Under the pieces are notes generated by a model. The model was not told where the DNA came from and did not search any database. It saw only the letters and a list, made by a program, of their open reading frames with translations. Position numbers and translations under genes: made by a program. From Catelliglobosispora koreensis DSM 44566 (GTDB lineage Bacteria > Actinomycetota > Actinomycetes > Mycobacteriales > Micromonosporaceae), in assembly GCF_000379685.1 (NCBI RefSeq), contig NZ_KB903292.1, forward strand, positions 124,001 to 188,000: 64,000 nt of DNA. The letters are read 5' to 3'. The first letter of the stretch is position 1. Every line of letters starts with the position of its first letter. Positions 26,347-34,856 of this stretch are shown here, in pieces.

Positions 26347-27333
26347 ATGCATATCAGTAACGGGATCATCAACGGGCCCGTCTCCCTCGTGTACGCAGCG
26401 CTGGCAGTGATCCTGCTGGCGGTTTGCCTGCAGCGTTCGCGCCAGGATCTTTCTGACCGGCTGGCCCCGATGGCTGGGCTGGTGGCCGCGTTCATCTTCG
26501 CGGCGCAGATGCTGAACTTCCCGGTGCTTTCCGGGGTCAGTGGTCATTTGCTGGGTGGTGCGCTCGCGGCGACGCTCGTCGGGCCGTGGGTGGGTGCGCT
26601 GTGCGTGGCCGTGGTGCTGATCGTTCAGTCCCTGGTGTTCGCCGACGGAGGTGTGCTCGCGCTTGGCCTCAATATCTCCAACATGGCCCTGCTCGGCACA
26701 GCGGTGGGCTACCTGGTCGTGATTGGACTGATGAAGCTCCTGCCGCGCACCGCTTTTGGCGTGGGCGCGGCCGTGTTCATCGCCTCGGTGGTGAGCGTTT
26801 TGCTTGCCAGCCAAGGGTTCGTCTTGCAATACATGCTGGGCGGCAGCGTGCCGTTGACGTTGAGCTACGGCGAGATCGCCGGTGTGCTCGCGGGAGTGCA
26901 CGTGCTTATAGGCATCGGTGAAGGCCTGATCGCGGCGCTCGCCGTTATCGCGGTGGCGAAGGTGCGGCCCGACCTGGTTTACGCCTTGCGCGGCCAGCGA
27001 CTGGAAACCGAAGTGCGGCGCAGCCCGAAGCCGGTCATCATCGCCGGCCTGCTGACCGCGCTCGTGCTCGCCGGCGGCATCAGCTACTTCGCGTCCGGCT
27101 CACCAGATGGTCTCGACCACACCGCGCAGATCGGCTGCGAGGAAGACGGTTCCGGGACGTGTATGGCGTCCGGCGAAAAGGATCACGAATTGGCCGGCAG
27201 CATCCTCGGGGACTACAGCTGGAACGGGATAGACGGCACAACCGGTGTCGCGGGCGCGATCGGTGTCGTGGTGACTTTCGCCGTCGGGCTCGCCATCTTC
27301 TGGGTGGTCCGCCGCCGGAGAGTGCGGGCCTGA
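26347..27333 (+). CDS. CbiM/NikM-type ECF metal transporter substrate component with C-terminal PDGLE domain
   Basis: A 328-residue membrane protein that binds Co2+ or Ni2+ and forms the core of an energy-coupling-factor importer. I start at ATG 26347 because in CbiM/NikM the mature N terminus Met-His (here MHISNGI) ligates the metal; a GTG at 26335 would bury it. The CbiM domain has SGHLLGGALAATLVGPW. The C-terminal part carries PDGLDHTA and a final helix, the PDGLE/CbiN-like domain fused here. Metal choice is not readable, but the upstream Nur-like box favours nickel. Confidence 0.88.
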   Translation: MHISNGIINGPVSLVYAALAVILLAVCLQRSRQDLSDRLAPMAGLVAAFIFAAQMLNFPVLSGVSGHLLGGALAATLVGPWVGALCVAVVLIVQSLVFADGGVLALGLNISNMALLGTAVGYLVVIGLMKLLPRTAFGVGAAVFIASVVSVLLASQGFVLQYMLGGSVPLTLSYGEIAGVLAGVHVLIGIGEGLIAALAVIAVAKVRPDLVYALRGQRLETEVRRSPKPVIIAGLLTALVLAGGISYFASGSPDGLDHTAQIGCEEDGSGTCMASGEKDHELAGSILGDYSWNGIDGTTGVAGAIGVVVTFAVGLAIFWVVRRRRVRA

Positions 27334-27334
27334 C

Positions 27335-28102
27335 ATGGGCGCCGGGCATGCCCACGCGATGTATGTGCATCAGCACTCACTGGTGCACCATCTCGCCCCT
27401 GAGGTGAAAATCGCTGCGGCACTTGCCTTTACGGTCGTCGTCGTGGCTACGCCCCGGGAACGGGTCGCCGTTTTCGGGGCATACGCCGTCATCATTCTCG
27501 CGCTGGCGGTGCTCTCCCGGATTCCCGCGCTATGGCTGGCGAAACGGTGTCTCATCGAGTTGCCTTTCGTGGCAACGGCTTTGCTGCTGCCGTTCTTCGC
27601 CGCCGGGCCGAAGACCACGGTGCTCGGGATGAGCCTTGCCGTCGAAGGACTTTGGGGCGGCTGGAACATCCTCATCAAAGGCACACTGGGGGTACTGATC
27701 GCGCTCACACTGGCCGCGACCACGTTGCCGAGAGACCTGCTCGTCGGGCTCGACCGGCTCAAAGCGCCCCAGGCGATCACACAGATCGCGATGTTCATGT
27801 TGCGCTACCTGGAAGTGCTCGCCGACGAAGCGCGGCGCATGCGCATCGCCCGGCTGTCGCGTTTGGACGATCCACGGTTCCTGTGGCAGGTAAAGGGTTT
27901 CGCGACAGGGCTGGGTTCGCTGTTCATCCGCTCCTACGAGCGCGGTGAACGGGTGTTCCTCGCCATGCGGTCGCGCGGCTACACCGGCCGGCTCCCGGCG
28001 GCGCTGCACGCCGAAACCTTAGGCAGCGCAAGGCAGTGGGCGGCCGGTGCGATCGTGCCGGTTCTGGCCGCCGCCATTCTTATCATTTGGGGGTACGCGT
28101 GA
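27335..28102 (+). CDS. CbiQ-type ECF transporter T component
   Basis: A 255-residue membrane protein coupling the ATPase to the CbiM component. It has several hydrophobic helices and the coupling-helix signatures with Ala-Arg-Gly-like segments (RRMRIARLSRLD and LAMRSRGYTGRLP) typical of T components. It begins one base after the CbiM stop and overlaps the ATPase gene by four bases. Confidence 0.9.
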   Translation: MGAGHAHAMYVHQHSLVHHLAPEVKIAAALAFTVVVVATPRERVAVFGAYAVIILALAVLSRIPALWLAKRCLIELPFVATALLLPFFAAGPKTTVLGMSLAVEGLWGGWNILIKGTLGVLIALTLAATTLPRDLLVGLDRLKAPQAITQIAMFMLRYLEVLADEARRMRIARLSRLDDPRFLWQVKGFATGLGSLFIRSYERGERVFLAMRSRGYTGRLPAALHAETLGSARQWAAGAIVPVLAAAILIIWGYA

Positions 28103-28863
28103 CGAGTCTCGATATCACGGATCTTCATTACAGCTATCCCGACGGTCATCAGGCCCTGCACGGGGTGAACCTGAGCGTCAGCGAAGGTGAGCGGGTCGCG
28201 CTCCTCGGCCCCAATGGAGCCGGCAAGACGACCCTCGTGCTGCACCTTAACGGCATCCTCCCGGCGCCGAATATGCCTGGCGCACAAGGCTCTGTGACCG
28301 TCGGCGGCCTCAAGGCTGACCCCCGGGACAGGGCCGCGTTAGCGGAGATCCGCCGCCGCGTGGGGCTTGTCTTCCAGGACCCTGACGATCAGCTGTTCCT
28401 GCCAACGGTCCGTGAAGACGTGGCGTTTGGGCCGGCAAACTTGGGGCTCAAAGGCGCTGAACTCGACGCTCGCGTCGACGATGCGCTCGCATGGGTCGGC
28501 ATGACGGAGGTCAAAGACCGCGCGCCGCATCACCTTTCGCTCGGACAACGGCGGCGGGTCGCTGTGGCAACTGTGCTCGCCATGGATCCACAACTGCTCG
28601 TCCTCGACGAGCCATCGTCCAATCTGGACCCCCAGGCGCGGCGGGAGCTAGCCGAGATCCTGCTGAACTTGCCGGTCACCATGCTGATGGTCACGCACGA
28701 CCTCCCGTACGCCCTACAGCTCTGTGAACGTTCCGTCATCCTCGACGAAGGCCGCATCGCCGCCGACGGCCCGACCCGGGAAATCCTTTCCGACACAGCA
28801 CTTTTGGCCAAGCACCGCCTCGAACTCCCCTTCGGCTTCACCCCACTCGCCACCACCCCCTAA
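28099..28863 (+). CDS. CbiO-type ECF transporter ATPase
   Basis: A 254-residue ABC ATPase from GTG 28099 (GTGA overlap with the T component). Walker A is GPNGAGKTTL, the Q-loop is VFQDPDDQLFLPTV, the signature is LSLGQRRR, Walker B is LLVLDEPSSNLD and the H-loop is VTHDL. It completes a CbiMQO/NikMQO cobalt or nickel importer with only one ATPase gene. Confidence 0.93.
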   Translation: MTSLDITDLHYSYPDGHQALHGVNLSVSEGERVALLGPNGAGKTTLVLHLNGILPAPNMPGAQGSVTVGGLKADPRDRAALAEIRRRVGLVFQDPDDQLFLPTVREDVAFGPANLGLKGAELDARVDDALAWVGMTEVKDRAPHHLSLGQRRRVAVATVLAMDPQLLVLDEPSSNLDPQARRELAEILLNLPVTMLMVTHDLPYALQLCERSVILDEGRIAADGPTREILSDTALLAKHRLELPFGFTPLATTP

Positions 28864-28978
28864 CCGCGACCCACCGCTCCCGAGCGTGATCCATGACCGC
28901 CCCCGACCCTGACTCACGCCGTTCCCCCCGCGCGTGTTCCACCGCCCCCCAGGCCCTGACCCACACCGCTCTCTAGGC

Positions 28979-29063
28979 GTGATCCACATCCACCGGGACG
29001 TGATCAACAGGTGGTTTGATCACGTCTGCCGGGATGTGGATCACCAATCGGGATGTGGATCAC
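28979..29063. repeat. Nested inverted repeat with a third arm copy
   Basis: Outer arms GTGATCCACATCC (28979-28991) and GGATGTGGATCAC (29032-29044) enclose inner arms ACGTGATCAA (28998-29007) and TTGATCACGT (29016-29025). GGGATGTGGATCAC is repeated directly at 29031-29044 and 29050-29063. It lies between convergent gene ends (CbiO-type ATPase and the membrane protein), so it may terminate both transcripts, but the design is more elaborate than a simple terminator. The bases before it (28864-28978) show no gene. Confidence 0.65.
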
Positions 29064-29065
29064 GA

Positions 29066-30166
29066 CTAGGTGGCGGTGCCTGGTGCTGGGTCGTGTGGCA
29101 CCGGGTCGTGGGGCACCGGGTCGTGGTGGGGCGCGGGGTCGACGATGGGTGCGGTGCCGCGTAGGCGGAGCATGGAGGCGATCGCGCTTCCGCCGGCGAG
29201 GATGATGATGGCGCACACGAGAACGCGGCCCGTCGCGGCGCTCCACGGCAGCGGGATGATGGAGCGGTGGAACGCGGCAGCGCTTGCCATGCCAGCGAAT
29301 AGGGCGGCGGCGCCACCGCCGAGCGCCATCGCGAAATCAGCGTCACCGCGACGTTTGACCAACGCGTAGACGCCCGCCGCGATAGCGGCTAGCGAGGTGA
29401 CTGTCGTCCACAGCTGCGCCGAGAACATCTGCCCCAGCAACGGCCAGAACGTGAAGTAGCCCGCATCCCATTCGCGGCCAACGACATAGACGAGCCCGAG
29501 CACACCCGCCGCGATGGTGATGAACGCCCGCAACGGTTTCAGGGGACCGATCAAGCCGATCAGGCCAACCGCCACGGCACCGCCGATGGCTATAAGCCAC
29601 CAGATCGCGGGCGCTGGAGCTGGTACCCACTCCAATGTTCCTTTGATCTCATGGGCTGTCGCCCCCACGCGGACCGGGACCACCCAGTCACGCAGGTGGT
29701 GGGGCTGATCAGGGGCGGCAAGAACCGAAGGTGGCTCCGTGACCGAGGTCCAAATCGCACGCTGGTCGTGCCAGCGGTACAACGGCTCGTCGCTCACCTT
29801 GTTCCACGAGGGCGGCAGCGTGGGGTCAGCGTGCGCCGGGGGATCGACGTGAAGGATCGTGATATTGAGATATGTCGCTGGAGAGTGGATGTTCTCATAC
29901 ACGCCGTCGGGCCGGATCTCCAGATACGGCTCGTTTTGGTAACCCAGCACCTCGACCGGCTCGGTGCCGCGATTGGTCAGCTGAAGCCGCGCGCCCGCCT
30001 CGATGGTGATGATCTCGACGCCTGACAGCGGGGGTAGCGAGGTGATTGTCGAGCGGTAGTTCGTCGCGTCAGGCGCGTCAGCACCGTGCGCGAGGGCGGG
30101 CGAGCCGGTCGTGAAAAGCAGGGTGAGCACCGTGCCGAGCACGGCGCCCACCTTTCGCATCAGCAT
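29066..30166 (-). CDS. Exported multi-pass membrane protein with His-Asp-Pro tail
   Basis: A 366-residue protein. It has a signal peptide (TLLFTTGSPALA-H), an extracytoplasmic beta-rich domain of about 160 residues (ARLQLTNRGTEPVEVLGYQN), then five hydrophobic helices and a C-terminal tail made of repeated HDPVP units. I know no named family. It is the last gene behind the sigma factor, MauE-like and DsbA-like genes, and its partners suggest a role in copper or thiol handling. The His-rich tail could bind metal, which is only inference. Starts at 30166 and 30160 are both possible. Confidence 0.7.
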   Translation of the reverse strand: MLMRKVGAVLGTVLTLLFTTGSPALAHGADAPDATNYRSTITSLPPLSGVEIITIEAGARLQLTNRGTEPVEVLGYQNEPYLEIRPDGVYENIHSPATYLNITILHVDPPAHADPTLPPSWNKVSDEPLYRWHDQRAIWTSVTEPPSVLAAPDQPHHLRDWVVPVRVGATAHEIKGTLEWVPAPAPAIWWLIAIGGAVAVGLIGLIGPLKPLRAFITIAAGVLGLVYVVGREWDAGYFTFWPLLGQMFSAQLWTTVTSLAAIAAGVYALVKRRGDADFAMALGGGAAALFAGMASAAAFHRSIIPLPWSAATGRVLVCAIIILAGGSAIASMLRLRGTAPIVDPAPHHDPVPHDPVPHDPAPGTAT

Positions 30167-30186
30167 GAGGGCCGATGGTAACGAAC

Positions 30187-30927
30187 CTAGCTGGCAGAAG
30201 GGCTGGGGGAGGAGCTCCCGGTCGCCGCCGCCACAGCCGCGAGGATCGCCGCCGTGTTGCCCTGCACCTTGGTCCCATTGACCAAAACCGTGGGGGTACC
30301 AGTGATGCCCGCGCTCGTGGCGTCATTGCTGACCTTCTTCGCCCACGTCAGGTACCGCCCGCCGGTGACGCATTGCTCGAACGTGTCGTCGAGCCCGACA
30401 CCCCGCCCGATCGCGATCATCTCGGCGTCGCTGAGGCCAGCGGACCCTTCCGCGGGTTGTTGTGCGAATAGAGCGTCACTGAACTCGGTGAACTTTCCGC
30501 CATCGGCAGCGCACGCCGACGCGGCAGAAGAGCGCGTCGAGTACTTGGTGGTGGAGAACCGGTCGAGGTAGGCCACAGGGTGTGTCACGAACGAGATCTT
30601 GTTCTCGGCGACGAGCTGCTTGATGACCGCGTCGCTCTCGTCGTGGAACGTCTTGCAGTGCGGGCACATGAAGTCGATGTAATCCTCGACGATCACGGGA
30701 CCCGTGCCGGCCACGATCGCGTTGCCCGAGGCGTTGGCGTTGGCTGGGGTGAAGACTTCGGCCGCCCTATTTGACTGCAGCAGCACCCAAACGATCATTC
30801 CAGCGGTGGCCACGACGATGGCGCCGATGACGCCGCCCCAGATCATGCGTCTGCGCCGCTGCTCCTTGGCGATTTGCTCACGAACCATTCGAGCGGCTGC
30901 CCGGCGGTCATCTTTCTTCTGCGCCAT
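30187..30927 (-). CDS. Membrane-anchored DsbA-like thioredoxin-fold oxidoreductase
   Basis: A 246-residue protein with a highly charged cytoplasmic start, one membrane helix (about 29-51), and an extracytoplasmic DsbA-like domain. The active site is FMCPHCKTFH (CPHC at 88-91) and the cis-Pro loop is GTPTVLVNG. It should form or rearrange disulfides in exported proteins. I start at ATG 30927, which overlaps the MauE-like gene by 20 bases. A low-complexity Ser/Pro tail ends it. Confidence 0.88.
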   Translation of the reverse strand: MAQKKDDRRAAARMVREQIAKEQRRRRMIWGGVIGAIVVATAGMIVWVLLQSNRAAEVFTPANANASGNAIVAGTGPVIVEDYIDFMCPHCKTFHDESDAVIKQLVAENKISFVTHPVAYLDRFSTTKYSTRSSAASACAADGGKFTEFSDALFAQQPAEGSAGLSDAEMIAIGRGVGLDDTFEQCVTGGRYLTWAKKVSNDATSAGITGTPTVLVNGTKVQGNTAAILAAVAAATGSSSPSPSAS

Positions 30928-31435
30928 CACTTTCACTTTCTCCCTCAATATCTACTTTGGAGGAACCTGGTTTCAGCAAGCCGTCGAGGGAGAACCGGCT
31001 GACTGGGTAAATGATCAAAAACACGGCTAGGGCCAGGTAGAAGACATCCCAGAGGATGCTGGGCAGATAGTTGGGCGTCTGCCCCGGCTCGAGAGCGCCG
31101 CCTTTGCTAAAGCAGCCGCAGTCGATGTTCAAGCCACGGGCCCAAGCCGAGGCGATCCCGGAAATGAAGATCACCATGGCGATCGCGCTGAGCCATGCCA
31201 TCAGCCGGGTCGCGATGCCCAGCAGAAGGAACAGTCCAATCGCGATTTCAAGGAAGGGCTGAGCGACGCCGATGATCTCGGCGACGTTGGTGGGCAGCAG
31301 CTCGTAAGCGATGACCGCCCGTTTGTTGGCGTCGAGGTCCTGCGCTTTGAGCAGGCCAGCGACGAGGAAAACGCCAGCTAATCCGAGCCGGACGAGCAGG
31401 CTCAGCCATGGCTGTGTCTTGCCCCAGTTGCGCAT
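30908..31435 (-). CDS. MauE/DoxX-like membrane protein
   Basis: A 175-residue protein with four hydrophobic helices and the motif DCGCFSKGG between helices 3 and 4, a feature of MauE-type proteins that pass electrons to exported thiol proteins. The downstream DsbA-like gene overlaps it, so it is likely the redox partner that recharges that protein. The acidic C terminus has no recognised domain. Confidence 0.82.
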   Translation of the reverse strand: MRNWGKTQPWLSLLVRLGLAGVFLVAGLLKAQDLDANKRAVIAYELLPTNVAEIIGVAQPFLEIAIGLFLLLGIATRLMAWLSAIAMVIFISGIASAWARGLNIDCGCFSKGGALEPGQTPNYLPSILWDVFYLALAVFLIIYPVSRFSLDGLLKPGSSKVDIEGESESDGAEER

Positions 31436-31454
31436 TGCGGTGCTCCTTGTGCGA

Positions 31455-31997
31455 TCAGGCTGCTAACGCAATAACTACGTCAGCGACCAGATCGGCACGT
31501 GCCCTGGCGACTCGGGACCGGATCGTTCCGACCGGTACGCCGAGCGTCTGCGCCGCCTGCTCATAAGTCAGCCCGAGCAACTGGGTCAGGATGAACGACT
31601 CTCGCCGCTCAGGGCTCAGGCGATCGAGCAGTGCGGTCGCGCTGACCTGCCCTGCCGGATCGGGATGGGCGTTAGGCGTGGCAGTCGTGGCGATCCGGTT
31701 TTCCAGCCTTCGCTGTCGCACCACGGTCCGCAGATGATCAGCGCACGTGCGGCGGGCGATCCCGAGCAGCCACGTGCGGGCGCTCGACCGGGCTTCGAAC
31801 TGTGGCAGCGCGCGAAACGCCCTCAGATACGTCTCCTGAGTGAGATCATCAGCCGTTGACGTATCGACCAGCGCCGCTGCGAATCGCCACACCTCGGCTT
31901 GCGTCAGCCGGACAAAGGCCGCCTGAGCTGCGGGATCCCCGTACTTGGCGGCCAGCGCCCAGTGCGTGGGCGCGTCAAGCTCGGCGGGCGGGGTCAC
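31455..31997 (-). CDS. ECF-family RNA polymerase sigma factor
   Basis: A 180-residue sigma-70-family factor with region 2 (TADDLTQETYLRAFRALPQF, about 45-64) and region 4 (LGLTYEQAAQTLGVPVGTIR, HTH). I start at GTG 31997, since upstream in-frame codons would overlap the divergent promoter region and look non-coding. It is divergent from a zinc-finger protein that is probably its anti-sigma factor, and leads an operon with MauE-like and DsbA-like genes, so it probably responds to envelope metal or thiol stress. Confidence 0.9.
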   Translation of the reverse strand: MTPPAELDAPTHWALAAKYGDPAAQAAFVRLTQAEVWRFAAALVDTSTADDLTQETYLRAFRALPQFEARSSARTWLLGIARRTCADHLRTVVRQRRLENRIATTATPNAHPDPAGQVSATALLDRLSPERRESFILTQLLGLTYEQAAQTLGVPVGTIRSRVARARADLVADVVIALAA

Positions 31998-32068
31998 GGT
32001 TGGCAAGCCTAAATCGTCGCGGGTGCTCCGCGCACTTCGGCCGGCTCGCGTGTCGCACCTCACCCCGG

Positions 32069-32097
32069 GAACTAATCTCGCGTCTGGAGCGACTACC
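32069..32097 (+). promoter_or_regulatory. ECF-type promoter of the anti-sigma/copper operon
   Basis: GGGAAC at 32069-32074 is followed after 17 bases by CGACTA (32092-32097), the GGAAC/CGNC pattern of ECF promoters. The ATG at 32103 is about where transcription would begin, so the mRNA may be leaderless. This supports control of the operon by the divergent sigma factor. Confidence 0.5.
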
Positions 32098-32102
32098 CGT
32101 GC

Positions 32103-32717
32103 ATGACTGGCTGTGAACGGATACGTGTGGCGCTTTCGGCGCGCATGGACGGGGAAGATCCCGGTCTGGGCGGGCTCGATGATCACTTAGCCTCGTGTGC
32201 TGACTGCCGCGCGTGGCTGGCGACCGCATCACAGGTCACGCGGGCCGTGCGGGTCCAGGCTGTTGAGGTCCCGGATCTGACCGCCCGCATCCTCGCCGCC
32301 GTGCACACGGACCAGTCCCAATCACACAAAGCCCGGGCCTCCTCCCGCCGCCGCATCCTGCAGATCGCGCTGGCGATCTCCGCCGCCGTTCAGCTGGCGC
32401 TGGCGATCCCGGCACTGTTTGGCGGGCCTGACGTGCACATCAGCCGCGAAGCGGCCTCCTTCGATATCGCGCTCGCGGTCGGTTTCGCCCTGGCCGCTTG
32501 GCAGCCGGGGCGCGCTCGCGCCTTCGTGCCGGTGGCGTTCGTGCTCGCGGGCTGTCTCACCATTACGAGCGCCTTCGATATCGCGGGCGGGATGACGCTT
32601 TTCGCGCACGAAGTCACGCACGTGGCCGCGCTCGCGCAGGCGTTCATCCTGCTGGCACTGTCACGAGGGTCCGCTCCCGCGGCCACTCCGCGTCAGCGTC
32701 AGGCTGTTACCCCATGA
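32103..32717 (+). CDS. Zinc-finger putative anti-sigma factor
   Basis: A 204-residue membrane protein with an N-terminal zf-HC2 motif (DDHLASCADCRAWL, the HxxxCxxC zinc anti-sigma pattern at about 26-34) and four hydrophobic helices from residue 80 on (LQIALAISAAVQLALAIPAL). Genes of this kind sit beside an ECF sigma factor and copper genes in actinobacteria. I infer that it sequesters the divergent sigma factor, releasing it on metal or thiol stress. It precedes the CopC-CopD gene. Confidence 0.8.
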   Translation: MTGCERIRVALSARMDGEDPGLGGLDDHLASCADCRAWLATASQVTRAVRVQAVEVPDLTARILAAVHTDQSQSHKARASSRRRILQIALAISAAVQLALAIPALFGGPDVHISREAASFDIALAVGFALAAWQPGRARAFVPVAFVLAGCLTITSAFDIAGGMTLFAHEVTHVAALAQAFILLALSRGSAPAATPRQRQAVTP

Positions 32718-32821
32718 CGCGCCGCCTCTCGTGCGGTCGGAGCACCCTTGCGCCGGTCCTCTTCGCGCCAAGGGGCGCGGAGAATTCGGTGACTTCGCGT
32801 CCCATGCGCGAACCTAGGACC

Positions 32822-34843
32822 GTGAAGCCGACCCCGAAGCACGTTGTGCTCGCGTTCGTCGCGGGACTGATCGTCCTGTTTGGATGGCAGGCGCCAGCGC
32901 AGGCGCATGCCGCGCTGACTAAGGCGACCCCCGCCGCGGGGACCATCGTTCAGGAAGCACCGAAGCAGGTGGTCCTGACGTTCAGCGAGCCCGTCGCCCC
33001 GGTTAACGACAAGATCCAGGTGATCGGGCCGGACGGCAAGCGCGCTGACACAGGCAAACCCGAAGCCAACGGCGCCGTGCTGACGATCCGGCTCAAAGAC
33101 AATCTGGTACGCGGGACTTATCTCGTGAGCTTCCGTGTGATCTCAGCGGACAGTCATCCGGTCCCGGGCGGCTACACGTTCTCCTATGGCCAGACTTCGA
33201 CGGCGCCAACGCAAGCGCTGCCCGAGGAAGTCGACAACACGGTGCGCAACCTCATCGGGGTCGCGAAGTACGTGGGTTACGTGGGCCTGACTCTGCTCGT
33301 GGGCGCCGTGTTCGTGCTGACGCTTTTGTGGCCCGCGCGGCTAAACCGCCGTGGCCCGGTAAAACTGATGTGGGCCGGATTCGGCCTCGTGACCCTGTCG
33401 ACCCTCGCGAGCATCTACCTCCAAGTGCCGTACACCAATGGCACCGGACTGTTCGAAGTGGACGGTTCCGCCTTCAGCGACGTCATGGCGAGCCGTTACG
33501 GTATCGCCTTGCTCGTGCGGCTCGCCGTGCTCGCGGTGGCCGCCATCATGGTCCGCCCGCTGATCCAAGGCACGTCGACGGTCGTCGACCGCGTGCTCGT
33601 CGTGATCCTGGCCGGCATCGGCGCCATGACCTGGCCGCTGACCGGCCACCCCGCCGGATCTCCAGTGCCAGCCGTGTCCGTAGTGACCGACGCCCTGCAC
33701 CTGGCAGGCATCGCGGTCTGGCTCGGCGGGCTCGTCATGCTCGTGACGTTCCTCCTGCGCCCCGCCCACCCCACCATCGCCCGCCCCGAGCTCAGCCTCG
33801 CCGGCGGCCAAGCCCTCGGCGCCGAAAGCGAATCTCCCGAAACGCTTGCCGAGTCGAGCACCGCCAATGGCGAAGGCGGAGCGCACCAAACGCTTCCGGC
33901 CGTGTCGAACGCAGCGAGCGGCGCAAGCGAGGTGCGCGAAGCGCTTCCGGAAGAGGCGAACGCGGCGGGTGGCGCAAGCGAAGCGCTCGCGGAAGAGGCG
34001 TACGCGGCCGACGGCGTGCACGAAACGCTTGCCGCCGAGGCGAGCCCGGCCAGCGGCGCAAGCGGAGCGGCCGAAGGTGAGGCGGAAAGCGGTGACGGGG
34101 AAGTCGCGACCGAGGAAGGGCGGGAAAGCCAGGCAGTCAGCACGGGCGCGGCGGGAGGTGGGGCGAATGAGCGTGAAGTCGCGGCGATCCTGCCGGTGTG
34201 GTCGCGGTGGGCGGGCGTTGCCATCGCGGTCGTCGTACTCGCGGGAGTGGTGTCGGCGCTGATTGAGGTGGCGACACTGACCGCGCTCGTGGAGACGACC
34301 TATGGACGGCTGCTGATCGCCAAAGTCGCGCTCGTCGCGGTCATCTTGGGCGCGGCCGTGCTCGCTCGCAAGTCTGTCCACAGTGGACAGGCGCCACGGG
34401 TGCGTAAGTTCGCCGCCATTGAGGTGACCACCGCCGCGGTCGTGCTCGCGGTCACGGCAGCGCTCACCCAGACGACACCCGCCCGCACCGCCGAGGCGAT
34501 CGCCAAAACCCCTCCAGTCCAAGCGGTGTACACGTCCACGTTGGACAGCAGCCTCTTCAAGCTGACCGTCGAGGTCGACCCGGGCAAGGTCGGCAACAAC
34601 CTCGTGCACCTCTACGCCTACGACAAGAACGGGCAGCCGCTCAAAGTCGTGGAGTGGAAGGTGACGGCGGCTTTGCCGAGCGCCGGTGTCGAGCCGATCG
34701 AGGTGCCGATGCTGAAGCTCACGGACAACCACGTCACCGGTTCCCTCACGCTGCCCACGCCTGGCGACTGGCAGCTCAGGTTCACCTTGCGTATCTCAGA
34801 TTTCGATCAAGACACGGTTACCGCAACGGTTCCGGTCAAGTAA
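32822..34843 (+). CDS. CopC-CopD fusion copper-handling membrane protein
   Basis: A 673-residue protein. From GTG 32822 it has a signal peptide ending PAQA-H, whose mature His1 (HAALTKATPAAG) is the CopC Cu(II) ligand. The CopC domain (about 28-120) includes FRVISADSHPVPGGYTF. The CopD membrane domain follows, with helices before and after a long Ala/Glu/Ser-rich repeated insert (about 33805-34175), then a C-terminal YtkA-like beta domain. ATG 32804 and ATG 32714 (overlapping the previous stop as ATGA) are alternative starts; the signal-peptide layout favours 32822. Confidence 0.88.
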   Translation: MKPTPKHVVLAFVAGLIVLFGWQAPAQAHAALTKATPAAGTIVQEAPKQVVLTFSEPVAPVNDKIQVIGPDGKRADTGKPEANGAVLTIRLKDNLVRGTYLVSFRVISADSHPVPGGYTFSYGQTSTAPTQALPEEVDNTVRNLIGVAKYVGYVGLTLLVGAVFVLTLLWPARLNRRGPVKLMWAGFGLVTLSTLASIYLQVPYTNGTGLFEVDGSAFSDVMASRYGIALLVRLAVLAVAAIMVRPLIQGTSTVVDRVLVVILAGIGAMTWPLTGHPAGSPVPAVSVVTDALHLAGIAVWLGGLVMLVTFLLRPAHPTIARPELSLAGGQALGAESESPETLAESSTANGEGGAHQTLPAVSNAASGASEVREALPEEANAAGGASEALAEEAYAADGVHETLAAEASPASGASGAAEGEAESGDGEVATEEGRESQAVSTGAAGGGANEREVAAILPVWSRWAGVAIAVVVLAGVVSALIEVATLTALVETTYGRLLIAKVALVAVILGAAVLARKSVHSGQAPRVRKFAAIEVTTAAVVLAVTAALTQTTPARTAEAIAKTPPVQAVYTSTLDSSLFKLTVEVDPGKVGNNLVHLYAYDKNGQPLKVVEWKVTAALPSAGVEPIEVPMLKLTDNHVTGSLTLPTPGDWQLRFTLRISDFDQDTVTATVPVK

Positions 34844-34856
34844 AGGAGATCCTCCC

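Noticed and set aside
32498-32821. Extended N terminus of CopC-CopD reaching into or over the zf-HC2 gene
   Set aside because: The extra residues are basic and featureless and would bury the signal peptide; the GTG at 32822 gives a normal CopC start.
33341-34732. 463-codon frame on the minus strand across the CopC-CopD gene
   Set aside because: Arg/His/Gly-rich, no domain, and fully explained as the shadow of the repeat-rich copper gene.
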